Below are positions 1 to 29,600 of a DNA stretch of 32,500 nt, piece after piece. Made by a program: the position numbers and the translations under genes. The stretch comes from Mesostigma viride (taxonomy: Eukaryota; Streptophyta; Mesostigmatophyceae; Mesostigmatales; Mesostigmataceae), in contig RPFO01000002.1 of the NCBI GenBank assembly GCA_009746045.1, positions 727,744-760,243 of the forward strand, in the 5' to 3' direction. The notes below the pieces were generated by a model that did not search any database, was not told where the DNA came from, and saw only the letters and a list, made by a program, of their open reading frames with translations. How positions within the stretch are numbered: position 1 is the stretch's first letter; each line of letters starts with the position of its first letter.

Positions 1-97
1 CATCTAGCTTCTAGTAAGGAGACAAAGGGGACGAAGCCAAGTAAGCACACCCTAGTTGCCAAACATTCCTACATGTTTCCAGGGAGAGTGAGTTGAC

Positions 98-8277
<8,180 letters not shown>

Positions 8278-9596
8278 GTGTGCACAGATCGGACCCTGAA
8301 TGACAGCCGAATGCTGGTGCCAAATAAATGGCAGTCGTTCCCAGGCCCGCCAGAGGCCTACAAGATAAAACTAGAATGTCAAACTCGAGCTCCTTTTACG
8401 TAACGCTCCGTGCTGCGCACTAATCTAGTGGCGGCTCAACATCGTGTTCAGGTCATCCTAAATGGCATGTTTCTACTCAAAACCTATCCGCGTCGTGCTG
8501 CAATGATCGGCAGCCGACGTCTTCGCACCATTGGTAAATGCGTGCGACGAGGTACAGGCAAAGACCTGCCATGCAAAAGCGTGTCCCAAATGCGCGCCGA
8601 TGTGCTTAGCTGTAATCTGATTTAATCTTTCTTTCTTTCGAGAGGCACCCACAACCATCGGCTCTCTAGAACGCCGGTATCGTACCAGGCTCTGGATCCG
8701 AGCCAGCCACTTGTTATTCCGACATACGTTTGCTGGCGTAGTAATTGACGTCATGGCGCTTGTCGGGCAGCACTCGCACCGTCTTCCGAAAGGCTCTACT
8801 GTGTACGCTGCCCGCGTGTGCCAAACACCTTTTCGCGCCAGAGTGACCAGACATGCGACCAGATTCGCTCCCCTGTCAGGAGCCTGTGGAGTGCTGCTGC
8901 CACGTCCTGTGGTCTTGCCCTCGTGTCCAGGGTTTTCGAATTGTAACGTCTAAACTCGCGTCGGTTTCACCGTCCAGGTTTCAGAGTTCAGGCAATCCAC
9001 ATTTGACGATACCAATTTTTTTCGCCAGATCTGTTCAGCGGGAGTCCAAGCGACACTCCGAGTGCTTATTCTGGCATGCGGTGTCAATGTCCCGTGACTT
9101 AACGAGCGATGAGCTGTCGTGACGTACTGAGCGTGTTCCGCCTTCTGCGGGTACTTTTTGTCCAACTCAGCGGTCAGCGCGCGAAACGCCGTACATGATG
9201 CACCTGACCACCTGTGTGCGGTGCAGCTTTAACCGTGCCGCGTGCCATGACTGTCTGTAGGAATATCCCGCAAATATTATCCAACTTTTTCCCAGTCGGC
9301 AGTCAACATCCATTCTAACATTGCATGAAGTCACGTCGTGATTTCCCCGTCGCATCGACCTTTGTCCCCATGGGTAAAAAAATGGTAGCGTCGTCTTCCA
9401 TGCCTGCTTTACTAGCGGCTTTTTCGCTAATCGTCGCTAGCTGGGAGCGTGGCGATCTCGGGAATTCGCGTGCACTGCATTTCCATAACGGAATGGGTGA
9501 CGAATGCGGATAAATTAGCAGCATTGGATAAAGCTGAAACAACTGATTTTGCACGTAACAAGTTTTTACTGGACAAACGAGCGACAGTCTTCCGCC
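8278..9596. promoter_or_regulatory. Divergent intergenic region, hydrolase / PL14-like gene
   Basis: The region of 1319 bp lies between two divergent start codons and should contain both promoters and 5' UTRs. No satellite and no clear TATA box is visible. An upstream reading frame at 9325-9513 on the plus strand has a hydrophobic N-terminus but no sign of splicing to the main gene. Confidence 0.55.
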
Positions 9597-19180
<9,584 letters not shown>

Positions 19181-20509
19181 GGTTATTACACATGAATCGA
19201 GGTGTCACTCGATCTCATGAATCGGAAGCTAGCTGTTTTAGTAAGCTTACCCTTGCATCTGATTTGTGTGCGTTGACCAGCCGGCCTGCCTATCGTTGTA
19301 TTGCACCCACAGTTGGGCCTGCACTGGTCATGCATGATGCAGAGAAAGTCCTCTGTGGCCTGCCAACTTGTGGCAGTACGTGAGAGAAGCTTGTGCAAGC
19401 TAGTCGAGCTCGATCACCCTAGCTCCCTTCTTCTCGTTGTGTTACTTGTGTATGGCCGGGTGGTCGGAGCTAGGAATTCCGGTATTGGCACCCACGTGCA
19501 TGATCTTATTATTAATCTTACCCTTCCAATTTCTGCTGCAGCTGTGAATATCGATCTAATTTCTTACGCATGTAAATGCAATTTCACTTTCGAGCTTAAA
19601 AGTTTGTATAACTTGCCCCGGCCAAACAGTACGTGAAACATCGCTCGCCGTATATAATCAAATAATGATTAATACGCGCCCGTGGCTGCGTCACGTGCAT
19701 GGGTGCCAATACATTTGTGAAGGTACCTCCAACCCCTGTACACAATGAGGAGGGAGGGCGACCCAGCTTCGATCAATTTCACTGGTACGGCCGTACACAT
19801 GGAAGTGGGCAGGCCGCAGGCCACATGCAGAGCGCTCTCTAGCTCTGCAGCGTGGTGCGGGCGCGACGTACTGTGGGTGCAATACAACCATGCAATACAA
19901 AAATACACCATAAAGGGTAGGCTGATGGTCGCTAGCTTGCTAGGCATGCAAGTTGTCGATCATATGCATATCCGGATGGGGCACGTTGCTAAATTGATGC
20001 ATGTATCTGAACAGGTATGCATGTTACCGTACGTATTGAAAATGCCAGCTAGCTACTGGATATGGACTATTGTGGATAGCTTGCCTGTATATAACCCTAT
20101 GCGTCACATTGTGCATTGCGTATAATCCAGGCGTCACATTACCCAAGGGCGGCGGCCTGTACGCAGAGGCACATGCAACTGAGTAGCGAGCTGTGCTAGC
20201 TAGTGCTACTAAGCTTATGTTGCGCTGCACGTATGATGACCGTAAACTCGGACCTGCTGACACATGCTAATGCACAGGCGTTTGCGCCATCTTGAAACTT
20301 GAAAAAAAATATTTAAAAAACGACATTGCATCACGTAGTATGCATTCTTTAAAGCCCTGCAAACACGTGCCGGTAAATTACTGCATGCAACTTTCTATCT
20401 GTATATAACTTGCCAGAGTTCATTTTGGCACGTCGTCAATAAGTACATGTGCCAGCTCCACCAGACCTGCAGACGTCCATCACGATGCCTCGAGTAAATT
20501 GGCCTGAGC
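19181..20509. other. Convergent intergenic region (3' ends)
   Basis: 1329 bp lies between the stop codons of the PL14-like gene (plus) and the prolyl hydroxylase (minus). It should hold both 3' UTRs. A TGTAA element, the polyadenylation signal used by many green algae, is at 19571 about 390 bp after the first stop; whether it is used is unknown. No satellite or convincing frame is seen. Confidence 0.5.
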
Positions 20510-20692
20510 TCACGTGCACACGCCGCAGCTCTTCCGGCATTGGCCCAAATCTCCCATCACGCCCACCATGAAGACGGGGTTTTTCTCGCACTCGCCCGCG
20601 AGCGCCCACTCCGGGCACGACCGGTGCTTGTCCACGCACGCGTCCGGGCTGCCATCGCCTTCCGCCGTCGCGTACGAGTCAATGTGTATCCA
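20510..20692 (-). CDS. P4H exon 10: ShK domain and stop
   Basis: Acceptor cggtcggcag|TGGATA; stop TGA at 20512-20510. [20 protein letters not shown] leads into a six-cysteine ShK domain (spacings C-x6-C-x8-C-x16-C-x3-C-x2-C). Confidence 0.95.
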   Translation of the reverse strand, partial: WIHIDSYATAEGDGSPDACVDKHRSCPEWALAGECEKNPVFMVGVMGDLGQCRKSCGVCT

Positions 20693-23600
20693 CTGCCGAC
20701 CGCAGCCAGGGGCGGTTTTAGTGGGGGCAGCCATTTGTGCCGCGCAGAGGGACGGCCAGGGAAATCAGGTGCGGCGTAGCACAAGGGCGCATTGTAAGGG
20801 CATGTGAGCTGGGAACGACGGAGGAAATAGGAAATCAAAGGGGAGGCCCAAGAGAAGCCAAAGAGGACATGCGAGAGGAGAGGAGAGGGAAGATGAAAGA
20901 GGAGATGAAAGAGGAGATGAAAGAGGAGATGAAAGAGGAGATGAAAGAGGAGATGAAAGAGGAGATGAACGAGGAGATGAAAGAGGAGATGAAAGAGGAG
21001 ATGAACGAGGAGATGAAAGAGGAGATGAAAGAGGAGATGAACGAGGAGATGAAAGAGGAGATGAACGAGGAGATGAACGAGGAGATGAAAGAGGAGATGA
21101 AAGAGGAGATCCAGATATGCAGCAAACACCTGAAACCAGCATGTCGGAGGACGTTGCAAATAGAAAGGAAAGCCTCTATCGGCACAGGCGAGCCCATCCC
21201 CACCGTCCCCTCAAGGACAACGTGGCAAACGAATCGTTAACGTGTCTGTCTGATACAGATGATTGTGTATACAGATGTGGGTTGAGATGAGAGCCTGTTC
21301 ATTAATAAGTAAAACGGATGGTCTTGGCGAATCAAGAGTAAAACTTATGGTCTTGCTGGTGATGAAACATGAGATGCGCATGGTATGCCGTACCTGCCTT
21401 TGGTATGCATTGTCTAGCGCGCACGCAGTTGTGGGGGGGGAGCCAAGTGATCCACCTGGATCCTTGGCAACAGGTCAAAGTTTCAGTTACCGACAGAAAC
21501 TAATGGGAGCACGATGCTGAGAAACATCCAGACATGGATGCAACACCGCAATATTAAGCCAAAGAAACTACGTTTCTCCTGCTGCTGCCAACGCCACAAA
21601 CTCTTTTCTCTTTGGACTTCCGCAGTTGCCTCCTGTCAGTCCATATGCGCCCCCCCCAGCCCCCCACCCCCCCATCCCACACACAAGTATGCCTGACTGT
21701 TGCCTGCTTGCTGCATCTCATGTGAATGGGCAGGAAAATGGACTTGGAAACTCGCGGCTGTTAACCTGTCCATCCCTTGCCAGTAACGGTCACTTCCCAA
21801 GAAGATCTGCCTCTTCAAGCACTTCCCCCCACTCAAGAAATACCCACCTGCTGTCCGGTAAAAGGAGACCATCAAACAAGCATCCGTTTTGATAGCGCGC
21901 TGCAAACCTTACGGCACAAAGGTGCCCTCTTGCGACGCGACTCGCCCTCTTGCAATGCACTTCACCCCCTAGCGATCTTGCCATGCACTTCACCCCCGTG
22001 CGATGCAACTCACCTTGGTCGCTGACCACTGGAGTCCCCATTTAGAGTGCCGCGTGGCAGCGTGCCGACCAAGTGGAGCGCGCCGGGGGCCGAGCCAAGC
22101 AATCCCCCCACACGTCCGTGGATGAGCCAGCCATGCACGCATCAATGGTCCAGCCGAGCACACACAAACCAGGGCACAATGCCAGAATATATTGATAGAT
22201 AAAGAGACATAACGCGAGCTCAGGAGACAACCCAGCATCCCAGGGTGAGGTAGGAGCATCCCCCGGTGAGGCTTGTTCGTCAACATCGCTAGCAACCCCG
22301 ACTGCCAGAATATCTCAATGGCAAATCAGACGCCGCAGCACATCTCAAATAGTGACGCTCTTACGGCAGCAAGACAACCCCACAGGCACGCAACCCCCTT
22401 GTCCATGGTGATTAGCTAGGCAAGGCTCCGTGAGACCCAGACCCTCAGATTCCTTAGTCCTGGAGCCTGGGCACGGCCCATTTGAACCTTTGAAACATTA
22501 AGATGATGGACAGATGACAGTGTAGCAACTGACTGGTTCCCATGATGGACAGCTTAAATTGTGGAGCAACTGACTCCCACGTTGGACAGATGAAATTGTG
22601 CAGCAACTGACTGACCCCCAAGCACGGCTTGGGAAGAAGGGACACGCGCAAAAGGAATAAGCATGTATAGAATCCATCGCAGAAAACTATGCGGGAAAGG
22701 CAGAAGGAAACGTGCTTGCATCAAGTCCCCCCTGTAACCACACACCTTATCCCCTGTAGCCAGACAATTTGACCACGATAAACCCAGCCAATGCACCTCC
22801 TCCCCTTCACAACAACAAGGCATCCGCATGGACCGTGCGAACCCAGCGCGCGCACCTTCTCCCCTTCACAACAACAAGGCATCCGCATAGACCGTGCGAG
22901 CCCAGCGCGCGCACCTTCTCCCCTTCACAACAACAAGGCATCCGCATGGACCGTGCGAACCCAGCGCGCGCACCTTCTCCCCTTCACAACAACAAGGCAT
23001 CCGCATGGACCGTGCAAACCCAGCGCGCGCACCTTCTCCCCTTCACAACAACAAGGCATCCGCATGGACCGTGCAAACCCAGCGCGCGCACCTTCTCCCC
23101 TTCACAACAACAAGGCATCCGCATAGACCGTGCGAACCCAGCCAATGCACCTCCTCCCCTTCACAACAACAAGGCATCCGCATGGACCGTGCAAACCCAG
23201 CGCGCGCACCTTCTCCCCTTCACAACAACAAGGCATCCGCATGGACCGTGCAAACCCAGCGCGCGCACCTTCTCCCCCCGAATCACGGGGCACCCCGCGT
23301 GCAGCGAGCTCAGGTCCTTGTCGCCATTGAACTTGAGGCTGTAGAAGAGGAGCGCGTCGCCCTTCTTGGGCTTTACTGCTCGCAGCCGCGACGTCGGTGT
23401 CCCACGTGAGAAAGGGTGCCATGCCACGTGGCGTACGTGTGTGCGAGATGGAGGGTAGTGACCCGGCGAGGCACGTAGCATGATGTGCACGGTGTGAGGT
23501 GTTTAGCCACCATGAAGGCACGTAGCATGAACCAGTGGGAGGTCACGAACAGGCCAGGGCAGGCCAAGAGAAGACAAGGCTACATGGTGGACAAGTAGTT

Positions 23601-26600
23601 ACTAATCATGGTAGACACGTAGTTACTAATCATGGTGGACAAGTAGTTACTAATCATGGTGGACATGTAGTTACTAATCATGGTGGACAAGTAGTTACTA
23701 ATCATGGTGGACATGTAGTTACTAATCATGGTAGACAAGTAGTTACTAATCATGGTGGACACGTCGTTACTAATCATGGTGGACACGTAGTTACTAATCA
23801 TGGTGGACAAGTAGTTACTAATCATGGTGGACAAGTAGTTCCTAATCATGGTGGACAATTAGTTACTAATCATGGTGGACAAGTAGTTACTAATCGCACC
23901 ATTGCTGCATCATTGGCACACCTCGCATATCAACAGGCGGACGAAAGACCCATTGATCATAGGATGCAAACGTGACTTGGTCCATACGCACACTTCCCCT
24001 TGTACAACTACCAACTGCTATGCCTCAAGCCAGGGGAACGTGAAACGAGGGTAGATACCTTCAACTAAAGAAACATGAAACGGGGGTATAGGAGTGTACA
24101 CGCCAGCGTATGCACCTGCCAGCCCGCCTTTGGCGCATTCCGACAGGTCGTCCCTCTCCACCAGCTTGCGGTCAAAGCCCTGGTGAAGACAGGCGCATGA
24201 GTGACGGACGATAGCCACCAAAAGTCCATACATAGTTAGCAACTTCACCACTCTATCGGTGAGACAACCCTATGATGGCACCACACGGTAGCTGGTAAAA
24301 CGCATTCACCGGTTTAGTAAATGGTTGGGTACCAGCCATTGGAAGCATGGGGGATACTCAGAATGCAGCCGCACAAGCGAGGCCAGGCGTCACATGCCCA
24401 GATAAGCCCAGTGGGTTGCAGTGAACTGCAGCACAAGGACCCTCAGATAGCAACCACGAGCAGCCCATTGGTGACGGACTAGCCAATGGATTATTGGCTC
24501 ATCGGCCCGTTGGAGAACTAAACTCTACCATGAGAGACAATTTCAGTACAATATTTGTGGCGTGATGACTGGATTAGCATGATACGGACGAGCCAGCCGT
24601 GATGACTGATGCAGTATCATACTAGTATGTTGCTATGAACCACGAGTAAAATTTTAGATAGGAACGATATGAACTGCGACTGCATCAATTGGTTACTGAC
24701 TAACCAGTCGTGATGACTGCATTGGTATTATGCAAGTATACTATTAGGGACAACAAGTAACATTTTATATACTGATAGGAACAACACGTAACATTTTATA
24801 TAATGATAGGAACAACAAGTAACATTTTATAGACTGATACCAACTATTTGACTGATAGGTAGGTACGGTGACTACTTCGTTTGAGAGCTCCTTCCTTCCG
24901 CACCTGCTCACCGGAGCGCTGGGCTGACCATCATCACTAAGCCTGCTATCGCATCGTGGGTGTCGAAGGCACAAAATCATCCATCCCTAACAGAAGGCAT
25001 CCCCTCACCCGCGCGCTGGGTGTACTATCATCAGCAGGCGCGCTACCTTTTCCTTGGTGTCAAAGGCACCAAATCATCCACCCGTAAACGCATTACTGGT
25101 GTCCATCCCTGAAGAAAAGCATCCCCTCACCCGTGCGCTGGGGAAGAGCGTCTCCCCCCCCTCCTCCACGTCAGTGAGGTACATGAGCACCGTGGCAAGC
25201 CGGTTGCCCCCGTTCTGCACGTTCTTGGGGTCGTGGAAGTAGTCAAAGTGGGCATCGTACTTCTGCGTCGACTGGTAGCGCAGCACGTGCAGGCCCTCGC
25301 CGTTCTCTGCGACGAAACAAAAAGGGGTGAAAGCGAGGGAAATGGGGCAACTGGGGGAGGAACTTAACGCCAGGAGAGAGCGGCAGCCAGGAGGAAAGAT
25401 TAGGAAAGGGTGCCATGTGAGAGTGTTTCTGTTTCAAAGGCATGCAGTGGAGGAAGGCTTCCACGGCATGGGAAGGCCCTCATGCCAGGTCATAGAAAGA
25501 AGAGGGGCAAGAAGGGGCAAGAAGAGGGGCAGGAAGGGGCAAGAAGAGGGGCAAGAAGGGGCAAGAAAAGGGGCAGGAAGGGGCAAGAAAGGGCAAGAAG
25601 GGGCAAGAAGGGGCAAGAAGGGGCAAGAAGCGGCAAGAAGGGGCAAGAAGGGGCAAGAAGGGGCAACAAGGGGCAACAAGGGGCAACAAGGGGCAACAAG
25701 GCGCAACAAGGGGCAAGAAGGCGCAAGAAGAGGGGCAAGAAGGGGCAAGAAGAGGGGCCAGGAGGGGGAAGACAAGGAAAGAAGGGGCAGCGAAGAGAGG
25801 CCAAGAGTGACGGCGAGGGTGGGGGCGAGGGTGGGGGCGAGGGTGGGGGTGAGGGGAAGGGAGGGGCCGGGGAGGGAGGAAGGAAGAAGGGGGCAGAGGG
25901 GGAAGGGGGGAGAGGGAAGGGGGGAGGCGGAAATTAGAACGGAGGGGGGCACAGCAGCAAGTCCAGTTCCAACTCCTACAAGATACGCTAATGCTTGTGT
26001 GCCCCCCAGACGAGGGCAAAACTGTCAAGCTCTTGACGTACGCAGATGGAGGAGATGTAATAAGCAATTCTCAATGAAACTGGACGAGAATCTGCTACCT
26101 CTTACTATTGATGTTTTCAGTGAATGAGAGCGCTATCATAATACGTCACGTGCACAGCGGACCTGCAGGGATGTGGGTGACGTCAGCGATGCGCTTCTCG
26201 ATGCGCACGACGACGGGATCCTGGAGCAGCGGGCAGAAACAGTGAACCAAGACAGGAAGAGGAGGAAATAAAAACATAAAGACAAGTAGGAACGATGGTA
26301 TATATAAGCAGGAACATAAACAATAATAAGAAGTAAATGAATAGGAATGACAGGTTCAATAATAGGAATACTCGCAAATAAACAGGAAAAAAATACAGCA
26401 GTATTCATAAGGGAAGCAACGCGGCGCAAAACAAAGTGGCATGAGGCTTCAGTAAACATCCCCACATTGGCATGCCATCACCACATTGGCATGCACAGTG
26501 CGGACCATGGCCGCATCGCGGTCCGGAATGAAAAAATGCCCAAGTTGTGTCCGCATCCTCTGTTGACAATTCACAGCCGACATGCTCGCCGCTGCGCTAT

Positions 26601-29600
26601 GTTTAATATGGCTCTTCACTGCCTGCACCTGCGTATCGTTTGGCTAGTTGGCGGTAGGTTGGTTAGTTATTGATGCTATTAGTCGGCTAGTTAGTTAGTC
26701 ACTGAATGCACCTGCCTATCGTTTGGCTAATTGGCTATTGGTTGGTTAGTTATTGATGCTATTCGTCGGCTAGTTAGTTAGTTACTGCTGTGCACCTGCA
26801 TCCTGTGTCATTCATTAAAAAATGCTCGCACCTGTACGTACACTCTGTTCCATGACAATGGTATGAAGCCCACACCAGTGTTCGGTTCCATCCATCCGTT
26901 AAAGCTCGCACCTGCCCCCTGTTCCATTAACTCAGTAATGCCCGTGTTAGTTTCTTAGTGCCCCCGTTGATTCACTAGTGCCCGCATTTACTTCGCCTAT
27001 GACCGCACCTGCCCCCGCGCCAGGAATGCGCCCGAGCTAGTGCGCACGCTGTCAGGCACGCTGTTGCCGCTCTCGTTGTCCACCACCTGGCTGGGCTCCA
27101 TGTACGGCTTGGCCTGCAACAGGGGTGTCCGTCGCATAAACGATGAACAACAGGGGCGCCCAACCAGCCCAGACATCGATCGGATCAATCAAACATGGGT
27201 GCCCAACCAGAAACAGCCCAAGGTGCCACGCAGCCTGAAATTCCATGCACCATCACCATGGGTGCCCACTTCCATCACAGCTTTGCCTTGCAGCAATGGT
27301 TTCCACCATGCCATGCAGCCAGGGTTTCCATCATGAGTTGGGCACACAGTCCCCGTGGAAGGTCGAGCAGGCGAGGAGACCTAACGGCCTGGGATGTGGA
27401 TCGCATGACATGAACGTAAACAATGGTTAATCATAGATGCGCTACTGCTATCGCGTATCGCATGTCTTGTCAAAGTCCTCGAGTCCGCCAGCTTTGCACC
27501 GTGCCAACGAGTGCCATGTCATAAATATGCCTTGCAAGCTCTACAGCAAAGGCAGGTGAATAAAAAGTTCATAAGAGTATAAACTTCAACAGGTGTGTCT
27601 GTTGGGACGCCGTGCCGCCAAGGAGTTCAGAACACAAACCAGAAAACCCGCTTCAGGAGGCCTGACCGCCGCCTTAGGTCACCATCCAGGTAACAGGGTA
27701 CCATCGTCCGCCAACTCGGCCCAAACAGGACATGCTCAACACTGCGATTACAATGCTTTGTGGTCACCCTATCCTCCCTTTTGGAAAATGCAAAATCCCG
27801 CTTCTCTAGCGAACATTCCCATGATTTTGGTGATGAAACATGCCACAAATTAAGAAAGGCAACGACTGCAAGCGATCTTTTGCGATACAGCAAGCAATCA
27901 TAAATGCAATACATTTTTTTCTAGTCCAAGTGGCGTTTGTTTATATTGTATGCTGATACCTCATGGCAGTATGAGCAAATTCATGAAATAGGATGATAAA
28001 TAGTACCACCTCATTTGTATCATCTTTCTATCTCACTCTCTCTCTCTCTCTTTGTACGTGTGTGTGTGTGTTCAACCACCCCGATTGCTCATTTCGGCGA
28101 TAATCATCTTCTGTCGCAAACCGAGTCGAAAGACTCATGAAATGATCGTGCTAGGTACTCACACAGGCTCAAAGCGAACCACTACTCTTTTCCCTGGCCC
28201 ACTGCTTACTTACCATAAGTTAGACAAAAACTATTGTGAATACGAGACATGTCTATTATTTCAAAACAATTATAAACCCCAAGGTAACATGCATACACGG
28301 CACGTGAGGTGTGTGTACTCATATCGTAGTATTGTCATTGCCTCCTACCAGCTCTACGGCTTCGCAAGGCCACCCCTTCTGGTGTGTGTATTCATACTAT
28401 AAATATGAGTACTTGTCGTTGCCCCCTACCAGTTTCATGAGGTGGTCACACTCCTCCGCTGTGTATTCATACTATAAATATGAGTACTTGTCGTTGCCCC
28501 CTACCAGTTTCATGAGGTGGTCACACTCCTCCGCTGTGTATTCATACTATAAATATGAGTACTTGTCGTTGCCCCCTACCAGTTTCATGAGGTGGTCACA
28601 CTCCTCCGCTGTGTATTCATATTATAAATATGAGTACTTGTCGTTGCCCCCTACCAGTTTCATGAGGTGGTCACACTCCTTCGCTGTGTATTCATACTAT
28701 AAATATGAGTATTTGTCGTTGCCCCCTACCAGTTTCATGAGGTGGTCACACTCCTCCGCTGTGTATTCATACTATAAATATGAGTACTTGTCGTTGCCCC
28801 CTACCAGTTTCATGAGGTGGTCACACTCCTCCGCTGTGTATTCATACTATAAATATGAGTACTTGTCGTTGCCCCCTACCAGTTTCATGAGGTGGTCACA
28901 CTCCTCCGCTGTGAGAAGGTTGTGGTAGAGGAATGCTCTGGCCGAGGCAGCAGAGTATCCGAGCGCAGGGAGGAACACCAACAAGGAAGTAGCACGTTCC
29001 AACGCAGCAGCAAATGGCAAAACAAAAGCCATCATGAAGACAGGAGCACTCGGCAAACATAAGGGGATGGTACCAAATAGCAGCACATTGCAAGGGACAA
29101 GACATATTGTTAAGGCGGCAGCACAACGCAATAAGTGATAGGAAACACCATGGCAGCAACAATCCCAACAACAACTGTAGTGGCCCAAATATATGTGTAT
29201 CCGAATTACGTACGGATCACCCCCGTAAATGCCCAAATAAACCCAGGTCGAGCCTCGTACGACCCTCCAGAGCAATTAGAAGCTTCAACAGCTTCAATTA
29301 GAAGCTTCAACAGCTTCAATTAGAAGCTTCAACAGCCCTCATGCTGACACCGCCCGGGGCGATGAAACAAGCTATAAATGAAACAACACTTAATCTCAAC
29401 TCCCCCCCAAAAAACAAAAATTCTCAAAAGTCCTCGGAAGTACAACAATTATGCGCACATATGTGTGGGCACGTACGGCAGTAACCGAGATGCCAGACGT
29501 GAGCAAATCTTGACAACAACCTTAGTTTGCCATCTTTGGCACGTCGACGAGGTGAATGCTTGACATCAGGGGGCCAGTTTGCATGCGTTTACAGATTGTC

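Noticed and set aside
22769-23409. Plus-strand frames of 111-191 residues through the 59-bp array
   Set aside because: Antisense to a P4H intron and exon 8; open because of repeat composition, with no known motif.
23535-23975. Repeat protein of NHGGQVVT units
   Set aside because: Generated by the 24-bp satellite within a P4H intron; no start context, no splice support.
28311-28928. 205-residue plus-strand frame with 25-residue repeats
   Set aside because: The 75-bp unit is a multiple of three, so the antisense frame stays open by chance; the true coding sense is the P4H exon tail on the minus strand.
28847-29275. Minus-strand 142-residue frame as the P4H N-terminus
   Set aside because: Its hydrophobic upstream part mimics a signal anchor, but splicing from exon 2 at 28937 gives the conserved TPRAFLYHN motif and a proper signal peptide at 30205.
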